Positions 11,127-22,690 of a stretch of 64,000 bases of DNA are shown here, piece after piece. The stretch comes from Macrosoma leucophasiata (taxonomy: Eukaryota; Arthropoda; Insecta; Lepidoptera; Hedylidae). Position 1 is the stretch's first letter; every line of letters starts with the position of its first letter. Location of the stretch: assembly GCA_036365455.1 (NCBI GenBank), contig JAWQUS010000009.1, positions 1,642,001-1,706,000 of the forward strand, written 5' to 3'. The position numbers and the translations under genes were made by a program. The notes beneath the pieces were generated by a model. It did no database searches. It was not told the origin of the DNA and saw only the letters and a list, made by a program, of their open reading frames with translations.

Positions 11127-11730
11127 TTTACATCTAGCCTAGTCAACGCAGTCATCCTTATCACTTCCCATAAGATTTTAAATGCTTACTCGCTTAGAAA
11201 TTTACTTCCAATACTCATCCACCATCTTATTATTTTATGATAATCTGTCGACTGTAAGTTCTTTATATTCTAAGATATATAACATGCTTGCTATATTATC
11301 AATTCACAGACTCCACAAGGACGTTACCTCACCTTACAGCTCAGACAGAAAACGCGCTGACGCTGTTAGCAATCCAGTAGCCTAATTCGAAATCTAGACG
11401 AGTCATCATTAACCATTGTTATTCGTACAGACTTACCCTTAAACTGGCTAGCTTCCAAATTAGTGATCGTGAACTGGAGCTTACCGTACCTGTATAATTC
11501 AGGCCTGCCAACGTCCAAGTTAAAACTGTGGTACTGGGTCTTGCCAACGAAGTTAAATTACAGATGAGGATTAGAATTGGCTATGTTTCTCCGCACATTT
11601 CGTTTTTAGTGACAGTCTCTGATTGGTTTGGTATTCATGAATATGTTAAGGTTCGAGTGAGGTATTGAGGTTAGCAGGATAAAAAGGTATCAATGGTATT
11701 TCTTCATCTTTTAATTGAATAGTTTGTTTA
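11127..11730. other. no gene recognised
   Basis: Unique AT-rich sequence. The 67-codon frame 11182-11385 has no support. Confidence 0.45.
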
Positions 11731-12015
11731 ATGTGGTATAGTTCCAGGGAAGCTCGAAGGCGTAGGCAACCCTGTAATACCTGATCTATCTGCCGTCAAA
11801 TGGTAGTGTTCAGCAATGTTGATGTTCAGTTAGATTGTAATGTAAGGACCCGTAACAACTATCACAAAGACTTACGCCTCTGTGCCGGAAACTTCAGGGC
11901 GATCCACCTGACCGGAACACGATAGTGTTGAACACTATCATTTAGTGGTAAATAGATTAAATAATACGGTGGGGCCTCTGCCCGCGACCTCCGTCACTAG
12001 ACCTCTACCACATAG
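11731..12015. repeat. two decayed SINE-A pieces, head to head
   Basis: 11731-11870 resembles the plus-strand head half (GGCGTAGGCAACCCTGTAATACC). 11870-12015 resembles the minus-strand head half, ending GACCTCTACCAC. The arrangement suggests an old inversion or insertion of one copy into another. Confidence 0.5.
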
Positions 12016-13545
12016 TAGAGTAGTCATCTTATTATGAGACGTATTTACGTGTCTTACCTTCGTTCTGAGTAACATTAAACTGAATGAGAGTTATAGATAA
12101 AAGCAATTATCAACCAATCTTCAAAATATAAATATCAATTGTGAAAAAAGTTCAGAGGTTCACCCCGAAACGATAATAAAAGTTAAAAGCCATAAGGAAA
12201 AGGGAGATCGGTAAACATTTTAAACAAACAAAAACCGGTCGGACCCTTAAGGAGTCGATGGGGATCGCGGGATAAAACACGTAAAAAATTCGATGGACCC
12301 TTCGCGTCAATCAGCGTTGCGTTGTACAAATCGGGAGGCGTCCGAGACTTGAATAATTTCTGTGAAAATGCTATCAACGCGGTCCGATGCCCACAAATAT
12401 CAATCAAAGCCTCATCTGGGGTACGTCAGGCTTGCGCAAGTCATAGGAGGAGGCGAGAGCGAATCATTTATCATCACTGCAGGCGAGAGATGTTCACAGC
12501 TGGACAAAGCCTACCCCTAAAGATGCCCACAAATATTGGGCGTCATTAGGAGAGAATATGCCACGCTTAGCAGGTGGATTGTTGGTAGTTTTATCGCGGG
12601 ACGCTGATACCCATCCCGCGTTGTAATTATTGTTCGGATGACTGACTGCACTAGCGGCAGAATTCGCCTCCACTCTAGGGCGATGGGGTCATTACGTCCC
12701 AACACCTTCCGCATTGCGAATCATTCTAGTTGTCTTATCTAATCTTCTATACATAAAATAATCTACTTTGTAGTGCGTGAATCTGTGACAATGTGAAATG
12801 GCAGCGCAATCAGTCGACAAGAGTAAGACACCATACATTGCTATATTATAATAAAATTAGTGGTGGCGCAACTAGCGTAGCGGCGCGATCAGTAACATTG
12901 TGTGCCAGCGTCCGAGCTAGTCGCGCCGCTAAATTGGTTGTACAACCAAACGGACACCAAGTTAGTAACCAAATATGAAGGTACAGGTAAGGTGAACAGT
13001 AAGGTAACTACAAAACGTTCGAAAAGGTACACTCACACAAACATGCGCATCGACGCTCGAGTAGCAAGTGACTCGGTACTGCATCACCGCGAGAACCGCT
13101 TAGGGGCCTCGTTGATGCGCATGATGTACTCACACTGAGTATGCCGTTTCAAGGTTTTGTACGTAGTTTTCACACTGTTCATATTTGTACTGTGGTAACG
13201 TTCTTTATAGCTGTATACATTTTGTTGGTGGCGGCGACTGGTTGTGCCGCCATAGTGTTCCGGTGAAATATAGGCCTTATTGTAAGTATGGTAATAGGTT
13301 GTGTGACTATTATCCCAGCCACCGCTTCAACATAAGTCTTGCACCACAACAAGATCCCTTTGCAGAAACGTCAAATTACCAAATCGTTCCAATTATCACG
13401 GGGTTGAGGGTTCGTTTTTTATAAAAGTGAAAGTGGTTTTTAAATTAAAAGATATTTACGGCCTGAATACCGATTTGTTTGTGCGTTGGAATAAATAACT
13501 ATTTTTGGTATTTCACCGCTTTTTTACATCACATATGTTATTTGC
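12016..13545. other. no gene recognised
   Basis: Somewhat GC-richer in places. An imperfect hairpin lies near 13045-13125 (CATGCGCATCGACG versus CGTTGATGCGCATG). Short frames (12183-12407, 12322-12549, 13185-13424) carry no domain. Possibly very old repeat DNA. Confidence 0.4.
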
Positions 13546-13548
13546 GAC

Positions 13549-14470
13549 GAAGTGACTAGTGCCAGTGACCGAATGAATAGTTTATAATAATTTGTAGAGC
13601 TAAAATATTTTGTTACACTAGTAAGTTTTAGTACATGAAAAATATCTCAACTGCAAGGTGTCACCTCAGATCGTTTTCACCAAGTTTTCACGTACTACGT
13701 ACTGTACTAACAAAAGATTTACAAGTGACAACCATGCCGTCTCCTACAGAAAATTTGGTTAGGTTAGGTTGTTTTTGAAAAAAAAAGCGCGCGAGCGGCC
13801 GGCGATGCGCCAGAGCCGAACTTTTGTTTAATAAATAATAGGTGTTACTCATTCTTGTCATGTAAAATTTTGTTACTGGCATAATAAAAATAATTAATTA
13901 TTTCGGTTACTAGCAGAATAGACTCAGCCTTTCTAGTAATATTATTAATTTTATTTTTTTATTAGCACCATTCTTGGGGTTCGTAATCATACCTTTGTCG
14001 GGCCCATCAGAATACCAGCGCTGTAGTCTCGGCTACAGCATAATGCTGAGATGGGTTCCATTTTTATGGCTTCACACATTGAGCACATCTGCATAGCTAC
14101 TATATAACTATGTCATTGTAGTTAATGAGTATTCATCTTTATTATTTTATTTATTTTGTTCTTGATGTGTAAGCCAAAGAATAAAGTATTTTTCATTTTT
14201 CATTTTTCATAATAAATAATTACCGGAATAACAATAATAAATAATTACATGTACAACCAAACCTAACCAATTTTTTTCTAAGAAACTCCATGGTAATCAC
14301 TCATATATCTTTTGTTAGTACGTGAAACGGATCTGAGGTGACATCTTGCAGTTTAGATCGTCTTCACGTACATACCAAAGAGTATACAAATACTACGTGT
14401 ACAATATTATCAAAAGATTCTAACTGGAAAAATAATTATATATCATTCATTCGGTCACTGGCGGAATAGA
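13549..14470. repeat. large imperfect fold-back element
   Basis: Left arm 13549-13790 and right arm 14250-14465 are inverted: CAGTGACCGAATGAAT versus ATTCATTCGGTCACTG, TGTCACCTCAGATC versus GATCTGAGGTGACA, GTACTAACAAAAGAT versus ATCTTTTGTTAGTAC, and GGTTAGGTT versus AACCTAACC. The spacer holds a LINE 3' UTR fragment. It resembles a fold-back DNA transposon whose centre was invaded. Confidence 0.6.
13960..14210 (+). mobile_element. LINE 3' UTR fragment
   Basis: ACCAGCGCTGTAGTCTCGGC and AATGCTGAGATGGGTTCC form a hairpin-rich 3' UTR. It is followed by AATAAAG and a (TTTTTCA)n tail at 14190-14211, a 3' end style of some lepidopteran LINEs. No coding part remains. Confidence 0.45.
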
Positions 14471-14945
14471 CTCAGTCTATTTGCAACCGTTATTTTTTCA
14501 TCAGAAATCATATTTGCGGATTTTCTTGCTTAAACCACTACCAGAGAATATGTAATAGTACTACCACTACTCCCAACTTTGTATTTTGCCTTTGAGGTCC
14601 TTGAGCTCCGACACTACCACTCTACCGCCTGTAAACATAACATCCGAGTTTTTTTTTTTTTTAATCTCCATTTAAAGAGCTTGATCAAAGACCATGACGC
14701 TCTATACGTTCACATGAATTACATTCTTCATTTAAAAATAATAATTAAACAACATTAGCTCATTGACAATTGATATAGTTGCAACAGTATTCTGGCGTCA
14801 TCCGTAGTAGGATCTGCCAGGACACTGTTGCAATGTCCTATTTCTAATGAAGCCCTGCGATGAGCCTCACCAACATCCGAGTTGATATTTACAAATGTAA
14901 ATATTAAGCTTTAGATATTTATGTAGGTAGGTATGTTATGTGTTA

Positions 14946-15005
14946 AAAACCACATCATCATCATTCCAGCCGAAAGATATGCACCACCATAATCGCCACA
15001 TACAC
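14946..15005 (-). repeat. RTE LINE tail remnant
   Basis: CATCATCATCATTCCAGCCG is the reverse complement of an RTE 3' end (CGGCTGGAATGATGATGATG). Only the extreme terminus survives. Confidence 0.5.
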
Positions 15006-15129
15006 ATATATTACATACCATTGTACAGGCGGATCACGGTGGAGTTGTGGAATTAAACTCAAGTGGACTGTATTATTTTGTAATTAGAACTATATCACAA
15101 TTTAACCGTTACTACGTACAGACAAATAA

Positions 15130-15963
15130 TTAAGAGATAAGAAATATGCGCGAGCGCGGCCGTGCGCTAAGACGATGCGTGGCCGACAAACGGCGGGAAC
15201 AGGCGACAGCCAATGACAGCTCCAGTGTCCCCGCGTCTCTCAGTCCACCCCCGGCAGCCTGGTTGAGTGTACAACGCAACAACCATCGTTGCTAAAAGCA
15301 ATCCAAGATATACAATTTCATCCACCTGTTCTAACACTGCATCATCTACTACTACCCTTGCATTTGTTATCTGTTCACCTCTTTCAAATACTAATACTTT
15401 AGTTTTATACACAATTGTATGAAGAAAGTCCATACAATCCTCTTTCATGACTGTGACTAGTGCTTGTAGCCCAGACGGTGTAGAGCTAACAATTACCGCA
15501 TCATCTGCGTAAAGCAGACAGTTCGCCACTAAGTCACCCATACGCACTCCCACATCCATCAACTTCACCCTCTGGAGGCATTTGTCCAGATATATGATAA
15601 AAAGTCTAAACGAAAGCACGCAACCCTGTCTGACAGCGATGTTAACATCAAACCAGGGTAACATGTTACCATCTATCCGCACACATGCTTGACATTGTAT
15701 TGCACGGAGCAGACTGCCATAAATACCATACTCTGGCAAAATGTCCTACAGCTCCTTTCGTAATACCCTATTTTGATAGGGCTTTCTCCAAATCTACAAA
15801 ACCGCAGAAAACCTTCTGGCTCACAGCCAGATACTTCTCTACGATGTTGCGGATGGAGAAAACTTGATCCATACATCCTTTTCCAGTTCTGAAACCTTCC
15901 TGTGCATCCCACAACAACCCCTCGGACTTCTGTTTCATTCTTCTTTCGAAGACTTTCACATAC
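15130..15963 (-). pseudogene. RTE-like LINE reverse transcriptase core, broken
   Basis: Minus-strand frames 15768-15965 and 15167-15739 together hold an RT core. Finger motif EGFRTGKGCMDQVF, motif A as VDLEKA (where the next residues should give the usual Asp), VRQGCVLS, then the active site LLYADDAVIV with both Asp present. The two frames do not join cleanly near 15740-15768, and the finger/palm link is disrupted. There is no endonuclease. The coding 5' end coincides exactly with a hairpin (15939-15993). Confidence 0.7.
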
Positions 15964-15993
15964 AAAGAGTATGTGAAAGTCTTCGAAAGAAGA
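15939..15993. repeat. perfect 25-bp snap-back hairpin at a LINE 5' end
   Basis: 15939-15963 and 15969-15993 are exact reverse complements with loop AAAGA. The left arm is LINE coding sequence. The right arm is an inverted copy of the same 25 bases, after which similarity to the LINE stops. Confidence 0.85.
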
Positions 15994-16187
15994 TAATAAA
16001 AATATAATCACCAATTAGGTAAATATTTCGTAACATCTTCTGATTGCGTCGGCCTTTTAAATAATACAACTCAATTTGAAATTTGAGTTTTAATATAAGA
16101 ATGGATTATTACAACCTTCAGATGTTGAAAGCATTAGCCAAATTGACATTTTCCATTATATTAACAATGGATTCGATAACGGCAAGT

Positions 16188-16192
16188 GGCGT
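16188..16192. repeat. BEL/Pao target-site duplication, left
   Basis: GGCGT, repeated at 23065-23069 immediately outside the other LTR. Five bases is the usual size for BEL/Pao integration. Confidence 0.9.
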
Positions 16193-16566
16193 TGTAGGAA
16201 CCCGCACCGAGGTGGCTGGTCACTACAGGGGACAGACAGGTAGTCAGACGATTTAACGATGCTTTCGTAAATAGGCAGCAGCAAATACAATGCACACACG
16301 TACCTTGGACTGCTGACTGCACTCGATGATCCTCCACCAGCTTATACAGGGATTCGTGTCGTAGGTAGAAAAACGACTTTCGCGTTATGTGCGATGCGCG
16401 CGCGACGACGATGACAAGTGAACTGGTTTGGTTTCGAATCTGACACTTGACAGTCAGCTCCAATGTTTGACGAGTACGGTGTGCATTCCAGTTTTTTGAG
16501 CCTGGTTTGCCACCGCCGTAGATACGTGTTGCATCGTTAAGAATTGAATAATATGATAACGAAACA
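16193..16566 (-). repeat. BEL/Pao 3' LTR
   Basis: 374 bp, identical to 22691-23064 except at 16395 (T here, C at 22893). On the minus strand it runs TGTTTCGTTATC...TTCCTACA. The minus-strand ORF at 16161-16463 lies in the LTR and is not a gene. Confidence 0.95.
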
Positions 16567-16577
16567 TCCCGCCCACC
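16567..16577 (-). other. polypurine tract
   Basis: Reads GGTGGGCGGGA on the minus strand directly before the 3' LTR, the site expected to prime plus-strand DNA synthesis. Confidence 0.75.
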
Positions 16578-16713
16578 AAAATGCCTATGGTATTTTCTGG
16601 TTAAAAAGACGAAGATGCTACGGAACTCAACTTAATAACTATACGATATACTAATGATATAAATAAAACGAAATACTAGCGATACGATAGAATAAAACTA
16701 ATAATGATTTAAA

Positions 16714-17471
16714 TTAGTCCTCCGTAGGAAGAGGGCATAATTTAACCAAAGGTCGTTGAATTTCATGACGATTTGCTGTCATGACTATCGCGATTCGAGC
16801 CACACCATCAATTCCGGAAATAAGATTCGTGACTCTTCCTAATGGCCAATGCAGCGGTGTTCGATTATCGTCTTTGATCAGCACTAATGCACCTATCTTT
16901 AAGGGCTTAGAATCCTTGGTCCATTTGGCTCGTTGAGTAAGAGAATGAAGATATTCATTTTTCCATCTTGACCAAAAATTTTGATGAAATGATTGTAGCA
17001 ACTGCCACCGATGAAGCCGATTTATGTTTATATTCGAGAGATCCTCATCGGGAACAGCTGTAAGCGGTTCTAAAGTCAAAAAATGACCAGGAGTTAAAAC
17101 ATTGAAGTCGTTTGGATCCGCGCTCAAAGGATACAACGGCCGTGAATTCAAAACTGCCTCAATCTGAATAAATAATGTGGAGAGCTCCTCGAATGTCAGC
17201 ACCTGGTTGCCAACAATTCGGTACAAATGTGACTTGGCAGCTTTGATTTGGATCTCCCAAACGCCTCCAAAGTGTGGAGCTGATGGCGGGTTAAATTTAA
17301 ATTCAATCCTCTCTGCATCAGAAGCTTGTTGCATTAAAGATTGAATTTCGGACAGTCGATTTCTAGCACCGATAAAGTTCGTTCCACAATCTGCATGTAT
17401 AATATTACAACGACCACGGCGACCAACGAAGCGCCTTAGAGCCGCAATAAAACCGTCTGTTGATAACGTTG
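16714..17471 (-). pseudogene. BEL/Pao integrase C-terminal part, shifted frame
   Basis: Continuation of the pol frame after a one-base length difference in the A run at about 17472-17475 (T run on the coding strand). The segment holds the second catalytic Asp in HADCGTNF, the GGVWE motif with the catalytic Glu, and a C-terminal DUF5641-like domain (LHRWQLLQSFHQNFW near the middle). The nominal Met further upstream in this frame (17547) belongs to out-of-frame sequence. It ends at TAA before a 147-bp 3' UTR. Because the integrase is split, this copy probably cannot integrate by itself. A sequencing error in a homopolymer is the alternative. Confidence 0.85.
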
Positions 17472-20400
17472 AAAACGACTTCGAGGTGAACCGCTTTGGT
17501 AGCAAGACATATGAATAAACACAAATATGCCTTGTCAATTTTAGCACCTCGATGTGGACCTAATTTAATGCGGAACGGTCCGCCAAAATCGACTCCTACA
17601 GTTGAAAAGGCCTTCACCTGATTGACACGATATGAAGGAAGATCGCTCATAAACGGCTGCAAAGGCTGCGGTCGGGTACGATAACACTGCATACACTTTG
17701 AGAGATGTCGGCGAATAGTACGTTTAGCTGATATAATCCAAAATTGTTGCAATAGTAAAAAATGTGTGGTATTTAACCCGGGGTGACAATAGCTGCGATG
17801 AATATGATCAATAATTAGATAGGTTAATGGATGATCAGATGGTAGGAAAGCTGGGTGTTTCTGTTCGTATTCTAATCCTGACCTAGAAATTCTACCGCCC
17901 ACCCTGAGGATGCCTCCACTATCCAAAAAAGGATTAAGTTTTTGAAACTGCTTTAGCAACGGTTTTTCAGATTTAAGGTTAGATATCTCTACTTTAAAAA
18001 CTTGATTCTGTACGTGCTTAATAATTTGTAATAACGCGTTATGTTTCTCAACATTAGTAAGCACCCGATTACGATTCGCTTGATTTGAATTTCGGGAATT
18101 GTTAAAAAACCGATAAATATACGATAAAATTGTGACTATCCGTTGTAAAGAAGAGTAGCGAGTTAACAGATCATCAAATATTGATGGTGGTTTATCTCGT
18201 AAACTTTCAGAAATTAAAGCTACGGGCCTACGAGATTCAGCTTCTATAAGTTCCTTGTCCACTTCTGACGCTTCCACCTGATTTGTAGGCCAGACAGCGT
18301 GTTCCTGAGATAGCCAGTTAGGCCCCGCCCACCAAAACGAATTGTGAAGCACTTCACATGGAAACTGACCACGCGAACAAATATCAGCGGGGTTATCTCC
18401 CGATATTACGTGGTGCCAACATTTTGTTGGTACAATGTCTTGTATGTGACTTACACGATTAGCAACAAATGTAGCCCAACGTGATGAAGGGGAGCGCAAC
18501 CATGACAGTACAACCATTGAGTCGGACCACAGGTATACAGCGTCAAACGATATGTGGGGGAGGTAAATGTCACACACAATCTTGTACAAATCTGCGAGGA
18601 GAACGGCAGCGCAAAGCTCCAATCGAGGCAATGAAATACGTTTTAAAGGAACAACGCGAGCTTTCGAGCATACAAAGAAAACTTGACAGCTGCCATCCCC
18701 GTGTGTAACACGCAAATAAAACACCGCACCGTAGGCAACTTCGGAACTATCAGAAAAACCATGTAACTCATAAGATTTTGCTTCACTACCGGTAAGCTTA
18801 CGAGGAATTTTAAGTTCTTTTAGTTGAGGCAGTTGATTGCGATATGTGTCCCATATACGAACGATATCGCTTGGGGGAGTTTCATCCCAATCAAGTCCAA
18901 GAATCCAAAGTTTCTGGATCAAACACTTGGCTAGTATGGTAAGGGCGGATAAAAACCCAAGCGGATCGAATATTTTAGCAATCTCACTCAGAATGGAACG
19001 CTTTGTACAAGGCTGGTCTGAAGGTTTAATTTCGAAAACAAAACTATCGTCTACTGGATCCCACTTTAGACCGAGAACTTTCAAAACGGAAGGTTCTGAA
19101 TTATCCAGCGTTACCGAGCCCGACAACAAATCTTCTGGAATAAGGTCCGATAAAAGCTGAGGAAAGTTACTGACCCACTTTCGGAGTTGAAATCCACCTC
19201 GCTGAAAAATATTTATAAGCTGATGCTTAGCTTGCTGAGCGCCTTCCAAAGAGTCACATCCAGTTATCACATCGTCGATATAAACATCGGACTTAATTAT
19301 TTCTTTGGCTATTGGATACAAATCACCATGATCATCAGCGAGCTGTTTCAAACAACGACATGCAAGATATGGTGAAGAAGCGACGCCATATGTGACGGTG
19401 TTCAAATAATATTCTTTAAGAGGTGCGTCAGGTGAGTCCCTCCAAATTATACGCTGATATTCACGATGATCTGAAATAATTAAGATTTGGCGGTACATTT
19501 GGCGAACATCTGCCATAAAGACGATACTGTGCCTTCGAAAACGTAAAAGAATCTGAAATATGTTAGCTTGAAGTTTAGGACCTACAAGTTGAGTATCGTT
19601 TAAAGACAAGGAGTTAGTATCCTTAGCCGAGGCGTCAAATACCACACGAAGACGCGTAGTGGCAGAATCAGGACGCAGAACACAATGGTGTGGTATGTAG
19701 TACTTTCCCTTTCCCATTTCTTTTGAAGGCACTAATGTCATGTGACCAGTTTCTACGTAGTCCAACATAAAATCGACGTATTGACTACGCAAATTCAAAT
19801 CACGCGATAGTCTGCGTTCAATGGCGTAAAAACGGCGCAATGCAACATCTCGAGATCCGATGAACTCAGGTTCGCAATTATTTTTGAAGGGTAAGCACAG
19901 CACATAACGTCCATTGTCGTCACGACTGTACTCTGAGATAAACTTTTGTTCGCAGAGTGCTTCCTCTGGAGTTAGGAGCTCAGCATCAGGTAACGATTCT
20001 AATTCCCAAAAACGTTGAACCATTGAATTAAGCTCATTATTGACATCGGATGACGTATGCAACAAGGTATGAGACGTTAAATAAGTTTTGCCTAATAGAA
20101 GCCAACCAAATATAGAATTGAAAGCGGTAGGTTGGTTTGAATTTCCCTTAATACGTTCACTAAGCAAAGATTCAGCAAATACGTCTGCTGCAAACAGAAT
20201 ATCGATCGGCCCTGGAATATCGAAACCAGGATCGGCTAACGGTAATGAATTAATATGTGACCATCCTGATGTTTTTAAGTTTGCCACAGGCTGATCACCA
20301 CATATTTTAGAAATAACGTGTAGATTTAAATTAAAAACAATCCTACCATTAGTACCTACACAGCAAGAAACCTCACCTGAAATGGGAGCTACTGCTTCTC

Positions 20401-21901
20401 CAAGTCCACTAACACTGTCAACAGCCGGCTCTGGTTTTAAATTTAAACGTTTAACAGCTGATTCGGTTATAAAATTGCTTTGACTACCAGTGTCAAACAA
20501 AGCACGGAAGGACTGCATTTGACCTGATGCATCCTTAATTTGCACTATTGCAGTAGCTAGCAACACAGTTGTATTCGATTGAGATCTAGAAACCAAACTC
20601 GATACAATATTATTTGATTCGTTAGTTTTATCCCGGTGAAGTAAGGTGTGATGTTTACGTTTGCAGATGCGACATGAAAAAACAGAATTACAATGTTTTA
20701 ATTGGTGAGAAGGCTTTAGACAATTAAAGCACCAGTTTCTTTCTGTTGCGATGTTCATACGTTCGTCCACCGTTTTCTTCGAAAATATAGGACAAGAGGA
20801 TATAGTGTGATGTTCTGCACAATAAGAACACTTGCTAGGATTTAAGACGGTTTTAGTAAAAGTAGATTCAGTGGGTTTGTCGGTTGCGGCTACAAGTACC
20901 TGCGTACGCTTAGAGTGAATCGGCACAGAGCTTCCGATAGATTTGACTTGTTCGGAAAAATGATTATCTCGTAATAAAGCCTCACACTTTGATTGCAAAA
21001 AATCTTTTAGTTGGTCATACGACGGTAATTCTGTGTGTGAATATTTTTCTTCAAAATTACGGCGCAATCCGGAGTCTAGTTTCGATAAAATATGATATGT
21101 TAGAATAAAATCCCATTGCGATACCGGTAAATTAATTGTTTTCAATATAGTTAAGTTTTCCTCGAACAAGTCAAGAGACTTTCGGAACTCGTGAGCATTA
21201 TTACATTTGAAATTAATATTTAAAATATCTCGCCAACAGGTAAAGGCTAAATCACGTTTGTTTTTATAACGGGAAATGAGAGCGTCGAAAGCGTCACGAT
21301 AATGTTCATGAGAAATAGGGAATGCCTTAACTACCGATAACGCATCGCCGCTGAGAGAAGATATCAAATAGTGAAACTTCTCAGTATCAGTAAGAGTCTT
21401 TGATTTATTAATCAACTCATTAAACGTATCGAAATACTCCGGCCACTGTTTAATATTACCGGAAAAACTCGGAAGTGATATTTTCGGTAACCGAATATTC
21501 ATACCCGAAGTACTACCGTGAGAATCGAATGATTCGGATTTATTTAAACTACGAAAAATCGATAAAACTCTATAATACATTTCATCAAAACGCTCCTGGA
21601 TTTCAGTATCTTCGCTTTCAGCGTCATCCAAAATTTCTAAGATAGCAAAATGCGCATCTTCGAAATTAGCCGCTATATTCTTTACTTCTTGATGATACGA
21701 AAAAAACAACTCCTTTTGAGAATCATCGTTAGTAGCGGAAACACCGATCTCTAAAGCCCTGCTTAACCGTTTATAAGCGATCGTACGTTTTCTTCGTAAA
21801 GACGGTAAATCCTGTGCAGAATATTCAATGTCAATTGACTTTAGTTTCGATTTTTTTGAAGTACTAAGTTTACGAGATGAATGCCTTCTCAAAAGAGACA
21901 T
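17405..21901 (-). CDS. BEL/Pao Gag-Pol polyprotein (gag, protease, RT, RNase H, integrase N-part)
   Basis: A 1,498-codon ORF. The first ATG of the frame is at 21901; the three codons before it open with TTG. Approximate order: DUF1759 gag region 140-215 (LPSFSGNIKQWPEY), zinc knuckles 355-420 (CFNCLKPSHQLKHC is a CCHC), aspartic protease at about 470 (LFDTGSQSNF), reverse transcriptase about 730-900 with MADVRQMYRQ (motif A) and YIDD at about 874-877, RNase H about 1045-1175 (FSDSS, LELCAA, SDSMVVLSW), integrase zinc-binding domain HRSYCHPG...CMQC about 1360-1400, and the start of the catalytic core (VGVDFGGPF). All active-site residues listed are present. The last ~25 residues are out of frame relative to the integrase core, which resumes in the next frame. 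Antisense ORFs inside (18481-20294) are shadows. Confidence 0.93.
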   Translation of the reverse strand: MSLLRRHSSRKLSTSKKSKLKSIDIEYSAQDLPSLRRKRTIAYKRLSRALEIGVSATNDDSQKELFFSYHQEVKNIAANFEDAHFAILEILDDAESEDTEIQERFDEMYYRVLSIFRSLNKSESFDSHGSTSGMNIRLPKISLPSFSGNIKQWPEYFDTFNELINKSKTLTDTEKFHYLISSLSGDALSVVKAFPISHEHYRDAFDALISRYKNKRDLAFTCWRDILNINFKCNNAHEFRKSLDLFEENLTILKTINLPVSQWDFILTYHILSKLDSGLRRNFEEKYSHTELPSYDQLKDFLQSKCEALLRDNHFSEQVKSIGSSVPIHSKRTQVLVAATDKPTESTFTKTVLNPSKCSYCAEHHTISSCPIFSKKTVDERMNIATERNWCFNCLKPSHQLKHCNSVFSCRICKRKHHTLLHRDKTNESNNIVSSLVSRSQSNTTVLLATAIVQIKDASGQMQSFRALFDTGSQSNFITESAVKRLNLKPEPAVDSVSGLGEAVAPISGEVSCCVGTNGRIVFNLNLHVISKICGDQPVANLKTSGWSHINSLPLADPGFDIPGPIDILFAADVFAESLLSERIKGNSNQPTAFNSIFGWLLLGKTYLTSHTLLHTSSDVNNELNSMVQRFWELESLPDAELLTPEEALCEQKFISEYSRDDNGRYVLCLPFKNNCEPEFIGSRDVALRRFYAIERRLSRDLNLRSQYVDFMLDYVETGHMTLVPSKEMGKGKYYIPHHCVLRPDSATTRLRVVFDASAKDTNSLSLNDTQLVGPKLQANIFQILLRFRRHSIVFMADVRQMYRQILIISDHREYQRIIWRDSPDAPLKEYYLNTVTYGVASSPYLACRCLKQLADDHGDLYPIAKEIIKSDVYIDDVITGCDSLEGAQQAKHQLINIFQRGGFQLRKWVSNFPQLLSDLIPEDLLSGSVTLDNSEPSVLKVLGLKWDPVDDSFVFEIKPSDQPCTKRSILSEIAKIFDPLGFLSALTILAKCLIQKLWILGLDWDETPPSDIVRIWDTYRNQLPQLKELKIPRKLTGSEAKSYELHGFSDSSEVAYGAVFYLRVTHGDGSCQVFFVCSKARVVPLKRISLPRLELCAAVLLADLYKIVCDIYLPHISFDAVYLWSDSMVVLSWLRSPSSRWATFVANRVSHIQDIVPTKCWHHVISGDNPADICSRGQFPCEVLHNSFWWAGPNWLSQEHAVWPTNQVEASEVDKELIEAESRRPVALISESLRDKPPSIFDDLLTRYSSLQRIVTILSYIYRFFNNSRNSNQANRNRVLTNVEKHNALLQIIKHVQNQVFKVEISNLKSEKPLLKQFQKLNPFLDSGGILRVGGRISRSGLEYEQKHPAFLPSDHPLTYLIIDHIHRSYCHPGLNTTHFLLLQQFWIISAKRTIRRHLSKCMQCYRTRPQPLQPFMSDLPSYRVNQVKAFSTVGVDFGGPFRIKLGPHRGAKIDKAYLCLFICLATKAVHLEVVFNVINRRFYCGSKALRWSPWSL

Positions 21902-22667
21902 ACCTACCAAATTAAATCGTTTAAATTAACAATATGAGTTTAAATCACCTATGTAAAGTTATTAGTAAACGATACAATTAAAAAATATATTTAAGTTTAC
22001 AATTTCACGAACTTTAATACGTTTGATAATATACGAGAAACAAAGTTAGGTAATTAAAGAAGTGATTCTTGTTGTTTACAAAACGAACACACAAAACCAA
22101 TCCTTATTTCTGTAACAATAAGGTCGATATGAATCAACAATACGGGCGAGTAACGAGTCGAGCGTCGGTCGGTTGGTTACAGTTGCAATCTTGCGATGAT
22201 TGCAATATACCTTAAAGTTGTTGATGATTTTTTTATTGTTAGCTAATGAATGCGATTTCGATTGAAACGTTTTAAATGGTCAATTTTCATACACCATTTA
22301 ATAGAGAAATTATTATTTCTGTTTACGAATACTTATATGAAAACAAAACAATACAAATACTTTAAGAACTGAATTATTGTAAGCCGATAAGTAATTAAAT
22401 AAACACCGATAATTAGATGAGATTGTTTATTTGATCCCACAATAAATCAATAATTATAAGAAAGAACGATAATAAACACGAACTCCCTGTTCGTTACGAT
22501 TTACTGTTTAAAATTGTAATGTTAATATGTATGTAGGTAGTTAGGTACTTCTGTACGGAAAAAAGTTTGTTAGATTGAACACACTTATTATTCACTAAAC
22601 TGTAACAATACGATTAACCAGAAATACCATGAACATTCGTTTGTCGAGAGGTCAAAAGTGGTGGAAA
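21902..22667 (-). other. BEL/Pao 5' leader
   Basis: Untranslated leader between the primer-binding site and the gag ATG, about 770 bp. No ORF of note. It would carry the packaging signal by analogy with other LTR elements, but nothing specific can be seen. Confidence 0.6.
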
Positions 22668-22685
22668 TCCCGGGTTTCGGCACCA
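22668..22685 (-). other. primer-binding site complementary to tRNA-Phe
   Basis: On the minus strand TGGTGCCGAAACCCGGGA, five bases after the 5' LTR. It is complementary to a tRNA ending CCCGGGTTTCGGCACCA. That is the 3' end expected of eukaryotic tRNA-Phe, whose acceptor begins GCCGAAA. Confidence 0.8.
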
Positions 22686-22690
22686 AAAAA

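Noticed and set aside
13749..13774. telomeric (TTAGG)n repeat
   Set aside because: Only two units (GGTTAGGTTAGGTTG) within a fold-back arm; no array.
18481..20294. plus-strand ORFs across the BEL/Pao element
   Set aside because: Antisense shadows of the long gag-pol frame; no domains.
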